Source of the DNA: Caldifarciminota bacterium
GTDB lineage: Bacteria > Hydrothermota > 32-111 > QNBC01
Length of the DNA: 27,262 bases
Direction of reading: 5' to 3'
Assembly (NCBI GenBank): GCA_023132105.1
Contig: JAGLYS010000294.1
Span: forward strand, 1 to 27,262
Within the stretch, counting starts at the first letter, position 1; every line of letters begins with the position of its first letter. Below, piece after piece: positions 1 to 8,171 of this stretch. A program made the translations under genes and the position numbers. The notes beneath the pieces are model-generated. The model was not told the origin of the DNA. It did no database searches and was given only the letters and a program-made list of their open reading frames with translations.

Positions 1-1
1 T

Positions 2-124
2 AAAAAAATGAACAAAATCTATGGTTATTGCTTGGGTATATGGAAACAAACTCTTAAAGATGAATTAGGCATTAATTTATCATTAAAAGAAGAAAAGGCG
101 GGGGAAAATAATGAAAAAGCATGA
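2..124 (+). CDS. Partial or very short hypothetical ORF at the window edge
   Basis: This frame is open from the left edge and stops at 122-124, overlapping the next gene by 14 bases. It is either the 3' end of a gene starting outside the window or a 38-residue ORF from the ATG at 8. The visible peptide ends in a charged Lys/Glu/Asn-rich tail (LKEEKAGENNEKA). No domain is recognisable. The overlap with the following start fits the tight packing of the whole region, but the piece is too short to prove coding. Confidence 0.35.
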   Translation, partial: KKMNKIYGYCLGIWKQTLKDELGINLSLKEEKAGENNEKA

Positions 125-554
125 GTATAGATTTTGGGATTTGATAAATAAATGTTGGACAACTTTAGAAGGAAAAATTCTTCCAAAGCTTGACCAATAT
201 GACCATGCAATCTTCTGTTTCACAACTGATGATAATCGCAATACAATTGAAATATCGCAATGGATTGGGAAGGTAGATATTAATAAAAAAAAGATATTTG
301 TTGGAGATTGGGTTGAAGATCAAAACGACAAGGAATTGTTCTTGATCATGTATAATACTACCAAAATATTCGCCAGAAGATTTTATATTGATGTTAAATG
401 CAATTGTGAAAAATGTATCGAAGGCGATCTTGATAGATTAAAGAGATGTTACACTTACGAAGATTTAGACCTCAATAATACAATCTACAATGTATTGGTT
501 GTTGGTAATGTGTTCGAGAATGAACACCTATATGAAGAACATGGAGATAGATAA
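111..554 (+). CDS. YopX-like phage protein
   Basis: This 147-residue protein matches the general layout of YopX family proteins (named for Bacillus phage SPbeta YopX), which are common in phage accessory regions and have no settled function. The N-terminus has the typical YRFWD opening. Mid-protein QWIGKVDINKKKIFVGDWV corresponds to the family's QxTGLKDKNGKxIYEGDIV core, and the C-terminus YNVLVVGNVFENEHL corresponds to the usual VIGNIYENPEL ending. Two cysteines occur as CNCEKC around residue 97, which may be a local addition. It starts at ATG 111 behind GGCGGGGG. It is the clearest sign of mobile-element ancestry in the left part of the window. Family assignment is by pattern memory and was not searched. 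Confidence 0.75.
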   Translation: MKKHEYRFWDLINKCWTTLEGKILPKLDQYDHAIFCFTTDDNRNTIEISQWIGKVDINKKKIFVGDWVEDQNDKELFLIMYNTTKIFARRFYIDVKCNCEKCIEGDLDRLKRCYTYEDLDLNNTIYNVLVVGNVFENEHLYEEHGDR

Positions 555-555
555 T

Positions 556-1020
556 ATGGTAAAATTAGGCGATATGGTAAAAGATAAGATTACTGGCTTT
601 GAAGGATTGGCATTAGAGAAATCAGAATATTTGAACGGATGTGTACAATTTGAGGTTCAACCAAAAATAGACAAGGAAGGTAAGATTCCAGAACCATGCC
701 ACATTGATGAGCAACAATTAGAAGTTATTGAGATAGCAGATTCAAATTTAGTATTTGTTCCAAGAGATAGCGATCCTGCGATAACATTAGGAGAAGAAGT
801 AAAGGACACTCTTTTAGGCTTTAAAGGGGTGGCAATATCCAGATCAACAAGCATAAGTGGATATGTGCAATATGATGTTCAACCTAAACGAGATAAAGAA
901 GAAAAACTTCCTGATAGTGCATATGTAAGTGCAATGCATTTGAAAATCATTACTAAGAAAGCATCTGAAAAAGTTAAAGCTAAAGGCGGTGGGAAAAGAA
1001 ATCACCCACAAAGGAGATGA
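556..1020 (+). CDS. Two-repeat phage-type hypothetical protein
   Basis: This 154-residue protein consists of two tandem copies of a domain of about 55 residues. Copy 1 opens LGDMVKDKITGFEGLA and copy 2 opens LGEEVKDTLLGFKGVA; both continue with a G-x-VQ[FY]-x-VQPK core. The copies cover roughly residues 3-57 and 75-130. I recognise this VKDxxTGFxG...VQPK unit as recurrent in hypothetical proteins of tailed phages, usually as a single copy, with no known function. The C-terminal tail is basic and glycine-rich (KGGGKRNHPQRR). I chose ATG 556, directly after the upstream stop at 554 and behind GGAGA, over the longer frame opening at 490, which would overlap the YopX-like gene. ATG 541 is an in-frame alternative. 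Confidence 0.7.
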   Translation: MVKLGDMVKDKITGFEGLALEKSEYLNGCVQFEVQPKIDKEGKIPEPCHIDEQQLEVIEIADSNLVFVPRDSDPAITLGEEVKDTLLGFKGVAISRSTSISGYVQYDVQPKRDKEEKLPDSAYVSAMHLKIITKKASEKVKAKGGGKRNHPQRR

Positions 1021-1025
1021 TTAAT

Positions 1026-1316
1026 ATGGAAAAAGAAACAACAAAACAGTTAGGGATATTCGTGTGCTTCATAGTAGCTATGATGATAGTCATTGGATTC
1101 ACTGTAACCAATTTGAATAATGGCGAAGAAGAATCAGACATACATTATGGAATGATCGAGGATATAATCATTACTTATGATGGAACACTCTTAGTCATGG
1201 AAAATGGGGATATACTACATCTTAACAATCCAGAAGAACTCACAACAGATCCATTAGTTATTGGTTCTGGATTAGTATATCATGAGGATTCAATAATTGG
1301 CAATGCGGAGAACTAA
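1026..1316 (+). CDS. Small single-pass membrane protein
   Basis: This 96-residue protein has a short charged N-terminus (MEKETTKQ), one hydrophobic segment at about residues 9-29, and an acidic mostly beta-looking region (YGMIEDIIITYDGTLLVME, then a GDILHL strand). The single segment without an obvious signal-peptidase site suggests an N-terminal anchor; the orientation is uncertain. The AAGGAGATGA ribosome site at 1010-1019 favours ATG 1026 over ATG 1017. The site lies inside the end of the upstream gene, implying translational coupling. No family is recognised. Confidence 0.6.
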   Translation: MEKETTKQLGIFVCFIVAMMIVIGFTVTNLNNGEEESDIHYGMIEDIIITYDGTLLVMENGDILHLNNPEELTTDPLVIGSGLVYHEDSIIGNAEN

Positions 1317-1333
1317 ATTAGGAGTTGAATAAT

Positions 1334-1885
1334 ATGGCAATAAATAAAGATGAAATGAGAGATATTGGAGATAGTATGATAGATGCATCAAAGATCATTG
1401 CACTATCCCATTTGAAAGTTGCAACATTTGATTACAAGCAGGACATTAACCATACTAAGAAAACGATCACAACTACTGCAATCATGACAGAAAGACCACA
1501 AAAAGAAGTTGAAGCCCTATCAAATATTAGGAGAGAAAGCGAATTGATGGAACAATTTTGGGGCATGGGTAAAGCAGAATACCTCACTATCCCAAGAAGT
1601 ATAATCCAGTTAATGCCAATCGAATGGCAGAACCAATTAGGTAGGTTGATGGAAGTTATGGATCTTGCAGTTGATTGGCATCCTGAAGGAGAAAACAGAT
1701 ATTGGGTTCAATTAGGTTCACTACACCATGAAGATGAAAATGATGAAGAAGGAACAATAATTGAAATGGGTGATCCACTTCAGGATTACAGACATGGCAA
1801 TGGCTATGCCGAAGCCCTATTCATAAAGAAGCAGAAAGAATTAGAGGAAGAAAAGAAAGCAGAAGAAGTCAAGGAGAGTGGCTAA
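1334..1885 (+). CDS. Hypothetical soluble protein with charged C-terminus
   Basis: This 183-residue protein has no membrane segment. The body is mixed (MIDASKIIALSHLKVATFDY, then polar beta and a Trp-containing helix WQNQLGRLMEVMDLAVDWH). The C-terminal third is very acidic (HHEDENDEEGTIIEMGDP) and ends in a Glu/Lys helix. ATG 1334 follows GGAGTTGA by a normal spacer; TTG 1325 would be the alternative. The stop at 1885 abuts the next start at 1886, so the two are probably co-translated. No function can be assigned. Confidence 0.6.
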   Translation: MAINKDEMRDIGDSMIDASKIIALSHLKVATFDYKQDINHTKKTITTTAIMTERPQKEVEALSNIRRESELMEQFWGMGKAEYLTIPRSIIQLMPIEWQNQLGRLMEVMDLAVDWHPEGENRYWVQLGSLHHEDENDEEGTIIEMGDPLQDYRHGNGYAEALFIKKQKELEEEKKAEEVKESG

Positions 1886-2158
1886 ATGGTCTGGAAAAGA
1901 TGTGCTGAATTAGGATATGAAGTCTTTGAACAAAAAGGCAATGAGAAATTAAAGAAAGCATTAGATTATGCCAGATGGCTTTGGTATAATGATTATATTA
2001 GTGATACAATAGCTAATGCAATTGACGTAAAGATTTCCAAAGAAGCTAAGAAAACCATAGTAAAAGATGATAAAGAATCAAAGAAATCAAAAGATGAATT
2101 TGAAAAACTTGAAACAGAAGAAAAGCCCAAAGAGAAAAAGCCAAAAGAGGAAAAGTAG
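1886..2158 (+). CDS. Small hypothetical protein with Lys/Glu-rich tail
   Basis: This 90-residue protein starts on the base after the previous stop, behind AAGGAGAGTGG. The first 55 residues look helical and contain aromatic patches (ALDYARWLWYNDY). The last 35 residues are almost entirely Lys, Glu and Pro (KPKEKKPKEEK), probably disordered. Its charged tail resembles that of the upstream protein in composition, and the pair may act together. There is no recognisable family. Confidence 0.55.
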   Translation: MVWKRCAELGYEVFEQKGNEKLKKALDYARWLWYNDYISDTIANAIDVKISKEAKKTIVKDDKESKKSKDEFEKLETEEKPKEKKPKEEK

Positions 2159-2169
2159 GAGTAAATATC

Positions 2170-2631
2170 ATGCAAGAACCCACATCAAATAAAGGAAGCA
2201 GATTCAGATTAGGCCAAGAAGATTCAATGGTACTATTTGTATGTGGGATCATTATCATGGGCGTAGTATTTTCATTATTAAAATTCCCATTGATTATGAG
2301 CATTCCAATAACCACAGTTCTTCTATTCTCAATGTACTATCAAATTATGGTTTGGGTTAAGCAAACAAACATGATGGCACTTGGTATGCAGATTGAAGAT
2401 CGTATGCTCAATGAATTTGGGTATCAAACTTTGAAGCGTGGTTACACTCTGAAAGCCAGTATAGTTTCAATAGATCCAAAAGATCCAAATAGTGATACCA
2501 AATATAAATTTGAAACAAATATGCCTAAATGGAAAAAGAAATATGTGAAAACCATAACTGTAATTATAATAATTCTATCTCCTGCATGGTGTTTCCGAGA
2601 ATATGAAGGCGAAGATGATATATTGGAGTGA
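2170..2631 (+). CDS. Two-pass (possibly three-pass) membrane protein
   Basis: This 153-residue protein has two closely spaced hydrophobic segments at about residues 20-38 and 41-61, separated by KFP, forming a short hairpin. A soluble region of about 65 residues follows (QIEDRMLNEFGYQTLKRG, then a DPKDPNSDTKY loop). A third hydrophobic stretch near residues 125-142 (VKTITVIIIILSPAWCF) precedes an acidic end. ATG 2170 follows AGGAG. It sits in a run of small membrane and soluble genes with 2-5 base gaps, consistent with parts of one membrane complex. No family is recognised. Confidence 0.6.
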   Translation: MQEPTSNKGSRFRLGQEDSMVLFVCGIIIMGVVFSLLKFPLIMSIPITTVLLFSMYYQIMVWVKQTNMMALGMQIEDRMLNEFGYQTLKRGYTLKASIVSIDPKDPNSDTKYKFETNMPKWKKKYVKTITVIIIILSPAWCFREYEGEDDILE

Positions 2632-2635
2632 TTAA

Positions 2636-3031
2636 ATGAAAGATGAAGTACCCGATATTAAGAAAAGCGATATTGCCGAGAACATAGGCAAGAAAGCATT
2701 CAAAAACAATAAGAATCCACTTACAGATGCCTTCATTGAAGTCTTGGAAGAACATCCACAAGTAGAAATGTTAAGTAGGGGTGAAAACATAGTAAACTGG
2801 AGATTCAAGATTGATAGTGAAATCTTCAGAGAAAACGTAGGACATTTTGAAAGTTATGATCACTTATTGAAAGACGATCAAAGAAAACGCAAAAAACTTG
2901 AAAAGATATATGAAAGGCAATTTATCTTTGATGCCAAAGACAAATTAGGTAATATGGGCGTAATGAAAGCAGTAGTCAAGGAAACATTATCCAATATCAA
3001 AGACAAGAAAGAAGCAGTTCAGGGGGAGTAA
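2636..3031 (+). CDS. Hypothetical charged soluble protein
   Basis: This 131-residue protein has no membrane segment and is rich in Lys, Glu and Asp. It appears largely helical, with a possible small beta core around residues 42-62 (VEMLSRGENIVNWRFKID). The middle is a basic helix (DDQRKRKKLEKIYERQF). The start follows GGAGTGA. It lies between two membrane protein genes with gaps of 4 bases on each side, so a cytoplasmic partner role is possible. This is an inference from order only. Confidence 0.55.
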   Translation: MKDEVPDIKKSDIAENIGKKAFKNNKNPLTDAFIEVLEEHPQVEMLSRGENIVNWRFKIDSEIFRENVGHFESYDHLLKDDQRKRKKLEKIYERQFIFDAKDKLGNMGVMKAVVKETLSNIKDKKEAVQGE

Positions 3032-3035
3032 TTAA

Positions 3036-3725
3036 ATGGATTGGCTTCAACCTGCAATGATGATAATGGTCATAGCAATGGTCGGATTGATGGTTTTCAA
3101 TATGATGAAAGGAATGTTTGGCAAAAAGAAGCCAACCATGATACAGATTGCCAGAGATTCCAACGAAAGATTAGAGAAGGCATATAAGATTATGGTCAAA
3201 GGTAAACTCAACAATGATCGTATGCGACATACTTTATGGATCAGTGGAGATAAAATGATTCAGGGTTACAGAGTTGGAGATATTGTTGGAATCCAGCCAC
3301 AAAACGAAATGTTGAAAATGCACATAAAAACAAGATGGTGGTACTTCTGGAAGAAAGCAGTTGCCATTTACATTGATCCAATTCTTTGTTCGGATCTCAA
3401 TACGCCTGATATTGTTGTTCAAGCAAAGGGTTTTGAAGCAGTTACAGGCGGTTTAGTATTCCCAATACCTGTAAGTTCCACCAAGAATTTGGAAGCCATA
3501 TATGTCGGCAGAGATAATTTCAGAATGGCAAGGATTCATAAGCAGACAATGGATGATCTCAATCAAGATGCAGATTTCCTATTGAAGATGGCAATGCGTG
3601 GTGATTTAGATTCCGCAGGTAATGAAATATCAAGACCTGATAGCATGGCTGAAATTGAAGAAAAGAAAATCAAGAAAGCCCAAGAACGCAATTATAGGGA
3701 TGAATTAGATAACAGGAGTGGATAA
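3036..3725 (+). CDS. N-terminally anchored cytoplasmic-type protein
   Basis: This 229-residue protein begins with a Met-rich hydrophobic segment at about residues 5-27, followed at once by a basic stretch (KGMFGKKKP), which by the positive-inside rule places the bulk of the protein in the cytoplasm. The body has beta-like segments around residues 65-150 (GYRVGDIVGI, a Trp-rich KTRWWYFWKKAVAIYIDP, GGLVFPIPVSSTKNLEAIYVG). The end is a charged helix (EIEEKKIKKAQERNYRDEL). It starts behind GGGGGAGTAATTAA. The next gene has the same design of N-terminal anchor, basic collar and soluble domain. I do not recognise the domain. Confidence 0.6.
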   Translation: MDWLQPAMMIMVIAMVGLMVFNMMKGMFGKKKPTMIQIARDSNERLEKAYKIMVKGKLNNDRMRHTLWISGDKMIQGYRVGDIVGIQPQNEMLKMHIKTRWWYFWKKAVAIYIDPILCSDLNTPDIVVQAKGFEAVTGGLVFPIPVSSTKNLEAIYVGRDNFRMARIHKQTMDDLNQDADFLLKMAMRGDLDSAGNEISRPDSMAEIEEKKIKKAQERNYRDELDNRSG

Positions 3726-3727
3726 TC

Positions 3728-4465
3728 ATGGCATATGTATGGGATTATATTGCAATTTATCCAGTTGAATCCGCAGTTATCATAGGGATAATTGCCTTCG
3801 TGTATGTTGGTTGGCTAAAGAAGTTTTGGTATATTCATAAGCCATCATTATACACAACCAAGATGGGCGAGTGGAGAATTAAAAGATTCATTGGAAGAAT
3901 TGTAGAATTTGAAACGGAACAAGGTAGTAAAATAATGACTGAACAATGGGCAAAATTAGAAAAAAATACCGCAGTATTTGTCAGGATTTACATAAGTGGA
4001 CAACCAATAAGAAGGTTAAAACTTGTAAATAGTGATATATATTCTATTACAAGAAATCCATCAAAACTATTCAAGAAAGAAATCACTATGAACAAAAAGA
4101 ATATGTTTTGGATTTCAGAAAAAAATCATTATGAGTTCACAGATGAAGAAAATGAAATATATATAATCAAACCAATCATATTTGAAAAAGCAATGGTGAA
4201 AAAGATTGATAACATGGACATCAAATCAACAAGAGGTTCAAAAGTATCTCCAGCATTAGTTCATAGCGGTTATTTCAGTAATCATCTTCCAATCCCACCT
4301 GATGAGTATGAAGAAAGCGACAAATCGTTGCAGATCACACCATATGCTTATCAAAGTAAAGATAGCGGTAGCTATGGTACTTACACTGATCTACTGGAAG
4401 ATTATGTGAAAGATGAAGAAGATAAAGATGATAAAACGCCCATAGAAGAAGATTCAGAGGTCTAA
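3728..4465 (+). CDS. N-terminally anchored hypothetical protein with acidic tail
   Basis: This 245-residue protein has one hydrophobic segment at about residues 14-34, then a basic and aromatic collar (WLKKFWYIHKP), putting the remainder on the cytoplasmic side by the positive-inside rule. The central region (about residues 50-185) alternates short beta strands and basic patches. The last 35 residues are strongly acidic and probably disordered (DEEDKDDKTPIEEDSEV). It begins 2 bases after the previous stop, behind AGGAGTGG. Its architecture parallels the upstream gene, suggesting two subunits of one membrane-attached assembly, but sequence similarity between them is not obvious. Confidence 0.6.
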   Translation: MAYVWDYIAIYPVESAVIIGIIAFVYVGWLKKFWYIHKPSLYTTKMGEWRIKRFIGRIVEFETEQGSKIMTEQWAKLEKNTAVFVRIYISGQPIRRLKLVNSDIYSITRNPSKLFKKEITMNKKNMFWISEKNHYEFTDEENEIYIIKPIIFEKAMVKKIDNMDIKSTRGSKVSPALVHSGYFSNHLPIPPDEYEESDKSLQITPYAYQSKDSGSYGTYTDLLEDYVKDEEDKDDKTPIEEDSEV

Positions 4466-4468
4466 ACA

Positions 4469-4891
4469 ATGGATGAAAAACAGATTGAAATATTATTAGA
4501 ACGATACAAAAAACATTTAGCAGAAGCATATGAGAAATCAACCAATAAGGAAGAAAAGAAATTAATCAAGCACGATCAAGAAATGCTGAAATTAGGTATT
4601 AATGGAATCACATCTTCAAAATATTTATTTAATTCAGGAGATTTAGTGAACATCACATATCAACTTGGAGAAAAAATTGAAACAATGGATGTCAGAATAC
4701 TATTATTTGGTGAATATTATAGTAGTTTCTTAAACGAAAATAATAATGATATTCTTCAGTTCCCAAATGAGAATATACTTCTAATGAAAATGGTTGAAGT
4801 TCCAAATGAGGAACTATTCAAAGCACTTGAATTGGGCAATAAAACATACCAAAGTTTCTTTGAAAGTAAGGGAAATGATTCATACACTTAA
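4469..4891 (+). CDS. Hypothetical small protein
   Basis: This 140-residue protein opens with a charged helix of about 45 residues (LLERYKKHLAEAYEKS, then EEKKLIKHDQEML), followed by a beta-looking region (GDLVNITYQLGEKIETMDVRI) and a short helical end. There is no membrane segment or signal peptide. It starts 3 bases after the previous stop, behind GAGGTC, continuing the same transcription unit. No family is recognised. Confidence 0.55.
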   Translation: MDEKQIEILLERYKKHLAEAYEKSTNKEEKKLIKHDQEMLKLGINGITSSKYLFNSGDLVNITYQLGEKIETMDVRILLFGEYYSSFLNENNNDILQFPNENILLMKMVEVPNEELFKALELGNKTYQSFFESKGNDSYT

Positions 4892-4905
4892 CGAGGTCAA
4901 AATAA

Positions 4906-5280
4906 ATGAATAGGGGTAATGATGATGCTGAACTGCGAAGAACGGAAGCAGAAATCGACAAACGAGCAAGAGATATTCAATACCGCAGGGAAGAAATACT
5001 TAATTTACACATCAAGCATATTCAAGAATTTGTTTGGGCATTTACAAGAGCATATGAAAACGGAGATATGCAGAGATGTGGAAGATTAATGTCTATTATG
5101 ATCACACTATCCCACACCAAGCCCGAAATCCCAACATTAATGGATTATTTTGGTGGAGAAAAAATATCACGATATAAAGGTACAATCAATATAGATAAAG
5201 CATCCGAATGGATCACATTCATTGGTGAACTGATAGTAGATAAAACAGAATGGAGAATTGAAGCTAAACGAATTAATTAG
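4906..5280 (+). CDS. Hypothetical helical protein
   Basis: This 124-residue protein begins with a very polar helix of about 35 residues (DDAELRRTEAEIDKRARDI) that could form a coiled coil. A more hydrophobic helical region follows (HIQEFVWAFTRAYENGDM), then a C-terminal segment containing the loop DYFGGEKISRYKG. No membrane segment is seen. The preceding site is GAGGTC. It is encoded 14 bases after the previous gene. No function can be assigned. Confidence 0.55.
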   Translation: MNRGNDDAELRRTEAEIDKRARDIQYRREEILNLHIKHIQEFVWAFTRAYENGDMQRCGRLMSIMITLSHTKPEIPTLMDYFGGEKISRYKGTINIDKASEWITFIGELIVDKTEWRIEAKRIN

Positions 5281-5291
5281 GAGTTGAGAAA

Positions 5292-5762
5292 ATGTCAGCA
5301 GATGCAGAAGAAGAAGTCAAACAGAGATTCAGAGATGAAAGATGCCCCACATATTGCAATAATTTTACTTGTAAGCTGGAAGGCAAGTGTAATCAGGAAT
5401 GTGCAAAATTAGATGAAGCACAAGCAATGTTGTGTGAACTCTGTGCAAATCCCTGCGATACAGAAAAGCAAAAGAGATTAATGCTCAATACAAAATATTA
5501 TGAAGAAAAGAAGAAGCTTTTTGCGAATAAGATATATGATGGTGTTCGTGTTCTTAAAGACAGGCACTACTATCTCGAAACAAGATATAAAGAAGTTAAG
5601 AAAAATCAGATTGAAACCGTATGGTATAACTTTAAAACTAAAGCAGGATTTCAGAGTGAAGCCAAGAAGATTAGGTTTGAATTGGAACTATTGAGATTCT
5701 GTATGGACACACTTAAAATTCCATACAAGAAGGAACTCGATTTCGATAAAACATTAGCATAG
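5292..5762 (+). CDS. Cys-rich N-terminal metal-binding-type protein with helical tail
   Basis: This 156-residue protein carries eight cysteines within residues 18-55, spaced C18-x3-C22-x4-C27-x5-C33-x3-C37-x10-C48-x2-C51-x3-C55. This density suggests zinc or iron-sulfur binding, or disulfides if it were exported, but there is no signal peptide. The rest is a long charged helical region, Lys/Arg-rich (RHYYLETRYKEVKKNQ), that could bind nucleic acid or form a coiled coil. It starts behind GGAGTTGAGAAA and is the last gene before the large surface protein block. It does not match a metal-binding family I can name. Confidence 0.6.
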   Translation: MSADAEEEVKQRFRDERCPTYCNNFTCKLEGKCNQECAKLDEAQAMLCELCANPCDTEKQKRLMLNTKYYEEKKKLFANKIYDGVRVLKDRHYYLETRYKEVKKNQIETVWYNFKTKAGFQSEAKKIRFELELLRFCMDTLKIPYKKELDFDKTLA

Positions 5763-5792
5763 ATATAAAGCAATAGGAATCTATAAATAAAT
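5763..5792 (+). promoter_or_regulatory. Possible archaeal promoter ahead of the large surface protein genes
   Basis: ATATAAAG at about 5763-5770 is the right kind of sequence for an archaeal TATA box. It would put a start near 5790, leaving a short leader that contains the AAGGAGAT ribosome site of the 5805 gene. A second A/T box (CTATAAATAA, 5781-5790) lies too close to the ATG for a leader with a ribosome site. In such AT-rich DNA this is suggestive only. Confidence 0.3.
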
Positions 5793-5804
5793 GTAAGGAG
5801 ATTT

Positions 5805-8171
5805 ATGTTCGTGAACTTCACAAAGCATCTTGCAGTTGCAGTTATCATCATTATGGTAGCACTTATTTTTCATAGTCCAGTAGTGAAAGCACAGGAAAAT
5901 ACTATCAGAGAATTTGATACTATATTCACAGGTCAAGAAATACCAAGTAGTGAAGTAACAATACATAATAATCTTGCAGAACCAAATGATGTAAGAACAG
6001 AGATAAATGTATGGGAAACGGATTTAGGAACTGAAGTAACTGATGGTAGTTATATTGGAAGTCTATTTGAATCCTCTTTGTTTGAAATGGATTTTGATCC
6101 ATTAAGATCAAATGACACTTATGATTATAATCATGTAGAATTAAATCATTTTATGAATCCCAACATACCAAAAAGAAGATCTGTTATCTTACTATCAAGT
6201 GAAGTTATATTTGATAATAGAATAATCATGTCAGGGGCTACAGAATTTTATGTTAGGATACCTATACACCCTGATTGTTTAGATCTCAATGAAATGTATC
6301 CTGCGGTAAATCTTTTTGATATTGGAACAAATACTTTTGATAAAGAAAAACTATGGTTAGAAGGGGCATCTACTATTACTCAAACAGTATGGGAAACAGA
6401 AACCACATATGATTTAGATGGCAATCAGATAACTGTTCCAACAAGCATTGGTGATCCATTACCCTATAATGATTCGTGGTCATTAAGAGTTGTATATGAT
6501 AGTCAAGAATCTGACATTAAACAAAATGCAAATATTTTTGAGAATGGGCATATGTATGCAAGAATATTTGGAACAATTGAACCGAATAGAAATTATATTA
6601 TATCTGTTGTAGGTATCTTAAAAAGCAGACCACAAATATACCTAACTGAAGAAGATTTATTTGATAATGGAAGATCAGGGGCTTATTCTATTTCAAGTAT
6701 TGAATATACTTACACACAAGAATTATGGATGGATAGAATTGAGAAAGATGGGGAATCATATCCAAAAGGACTAATTAAAACATGGTCTAATGTTGTAGAA
6801 ACAGTCTATGGTACTGGATTTAGCATCCCATCACAAACACAATTAGTAGGTGGTTTTCTAAATGCATCTAATGAATTTCCAGTAGATTATGCATGGAGTT
6901 TCATATTCAAATCAGGCAGGGGTAATTATGGAATGTTTGGAAAGAAAATACATTTTGAAGAAAACGATAGTTTAGTATTTTATAAAAATTTAACAGAAAC
7001 TCCACAAGGAAATCAATACATATCAGTTATGTTGCCAATGATTTCTGAACAAAGAGTTGCTATTAATGTATCTGCGACAATACTTTGGAATGAAAACACA
7101 TGGCATAGAAAATTTGAAACTGAAAGAGTTTTTGATACCTACATTGATCCAACAAATGAAACAAATGTAAGTGTTACGAGTGGATGGATACAGAGAAGTT
7201 GGTGGGATAGTACAGAACTTACCGCTTGGTCTGATTACTTATTATTAACAATCCCATTAAGATTACAGAGTAATACATTCATAACCACAGAGGAATTAGC
7301 AATAAAAATAATTATAACATTTGAACGAAGTTGTGATGTAACATTGATGTTTTCAACATTAAGTAATCATGGTCTTAATGAAGAAATTGAGGATTACTAT
7401 TATAAAGATTTTGATAAAGGTAGCCATAGGAATTTCCCATATGCAAGTGAATGGATAAGCAATATGCAAAGACAAAGATTAACTTACATATATAAAGGAA
7501 CAAGAGCAGTTGATACAGGCATATTTGCATACCAAGATGAATACTTTTCTTCAAGCGATTTAGACGGTCAAGATCCATTGTTTATCACATACAAAGACAG
7601 ACAATTACTAAACACAGAACCATCTATTACATTTCATTATGAATTATTTGCATCCGTTCAATTAACTGATGGTATATGGCAACAGATTGTAACAACATCA
7701 GGCGGTGATCAATATTCAACTCACTTATTCCAAAGAAGAATAGCAGTTGGAATAGTAGATTTATGGGTTGATACAAGTGAGATAGAAGAATCATATCAAC
7801 AAAAATGGTATGAAAATAATTTTCTCAATCTTGCTGGAGAACTATGGGAAGCTGGAGATTATCTTGGGGCTATAAGATATGGGATTCAAGGGATCGCCAC
7901 AGCATTATGGGATGGATTGAGTGAATTTGTAGGTTCTATTATTAATGTATTCGGAAAACTATGGGATGGATTAGTCAGTTTAGGTCATTTTGTTTTATCC
8001 ATCTTAAAAGATTTTATAGATACAGTATGGTCAATAATTGAAGATATTTATTCAGGTCTTGAAGATATTGCGATATACTTTTTATATATTGTAACAATCT
8101 TTGTATTCATGTTTATAGTTGGATGGGTAGGGAAATTAATTTATTTAGATAGGAAGGTGTCAAGAGTATGA
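5805..8171 (+). CDS. Large secreted, C-terminally anchored surface protein
   Basis: This 788-residue protein has a signal peptide (residues 1 to about 29, ending SPVVKA before QEN). The ectodomain of about 650 residues is beta-rich, with aromatic and Asn/Thr-rich stretches and several N-x-S/T sequons. Residues of about 690-752 hold Trp-rich amphipathic helices with a repeated LWDGL motif. A strong membrane segment at about 755-780 and a short basic tail (LDRKVSRV) follow. This is the shape of an archaeal S-layer-type or viral spike-type protein: ectodomain, membrane-proximal helices, anchor, short cytoplasmic tail. It starts at ATG 5805 behind AAGGAGAT and overlaps the next gene through ATGA. 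An IMSGATE motif near residue 142 resembles LLSGASE in the next protein. No enzymatic domain is recognised. Confidence 0.7.
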   Translation: MFVNFTKHLAVAVIIIMVALIFHSPVVKAQENTIREFDTIFTGQEIPSSEVTIHNNLAEPNDVRTEINVWETDLGTEVTDGSYIGSLFESSLFEMDFDPLRSNDTYDYNHVELNHFMNPNIPKRRSVILLSSEVIFDNRIIMSGATEFYVRIPIHPDCLDLNEMYPAVNLFDIGTNTFDKEKLWLEGASTITQTVWETETTYDLDGNQITVPTSIGDPLPYNDSWSLRVVYDSQESDIKQNANIFENGHMYARIFGTIEPNRNYIISVVGILKSRPQIYLTEEDLFDNGRSGAYSISSIEYTYTQELWMDRIEKDGESYPKGLIKTWSNVVETVYGTGFSIPSQTQLVGGFLNASNEFPVDYAWSFIFKSGRGNYGMFGKKIHFEENDSLVFYKNLTETPQGNQYISVMLPMISEQRVAINVSATILWNENTWHRKFETERVFDTYIDPTNETNVSVTSGWIQRSWWDSTELTAWSDYLLLTIPLRLQSNTFITTEELAIKIIITFERSCDVTLMFSTLSNHGLNEEIEDYYYKDFDKGSHRNFPYASEWISNMQRQRLTYIYKGTRAVDTGIFAYQDEYFSSSDLDGQDPLFITYKDRQLLNTEPSITFHYELFASVQLTDGIWQQIVTTSGGDQYSTHLFQRRIAVGIVDLWVDTSEIEESYQQKWYENNFLNLAGELWEAGDYLGAIRYGIQGIATALWDGLSEFVGSIINVFGKLWDGLVSLGHFVLSILKDFIDTVWSIIEDIYSGLEDIAIYFLYIVTIFVFMFIVGWVGKLIYLDRKVSRV

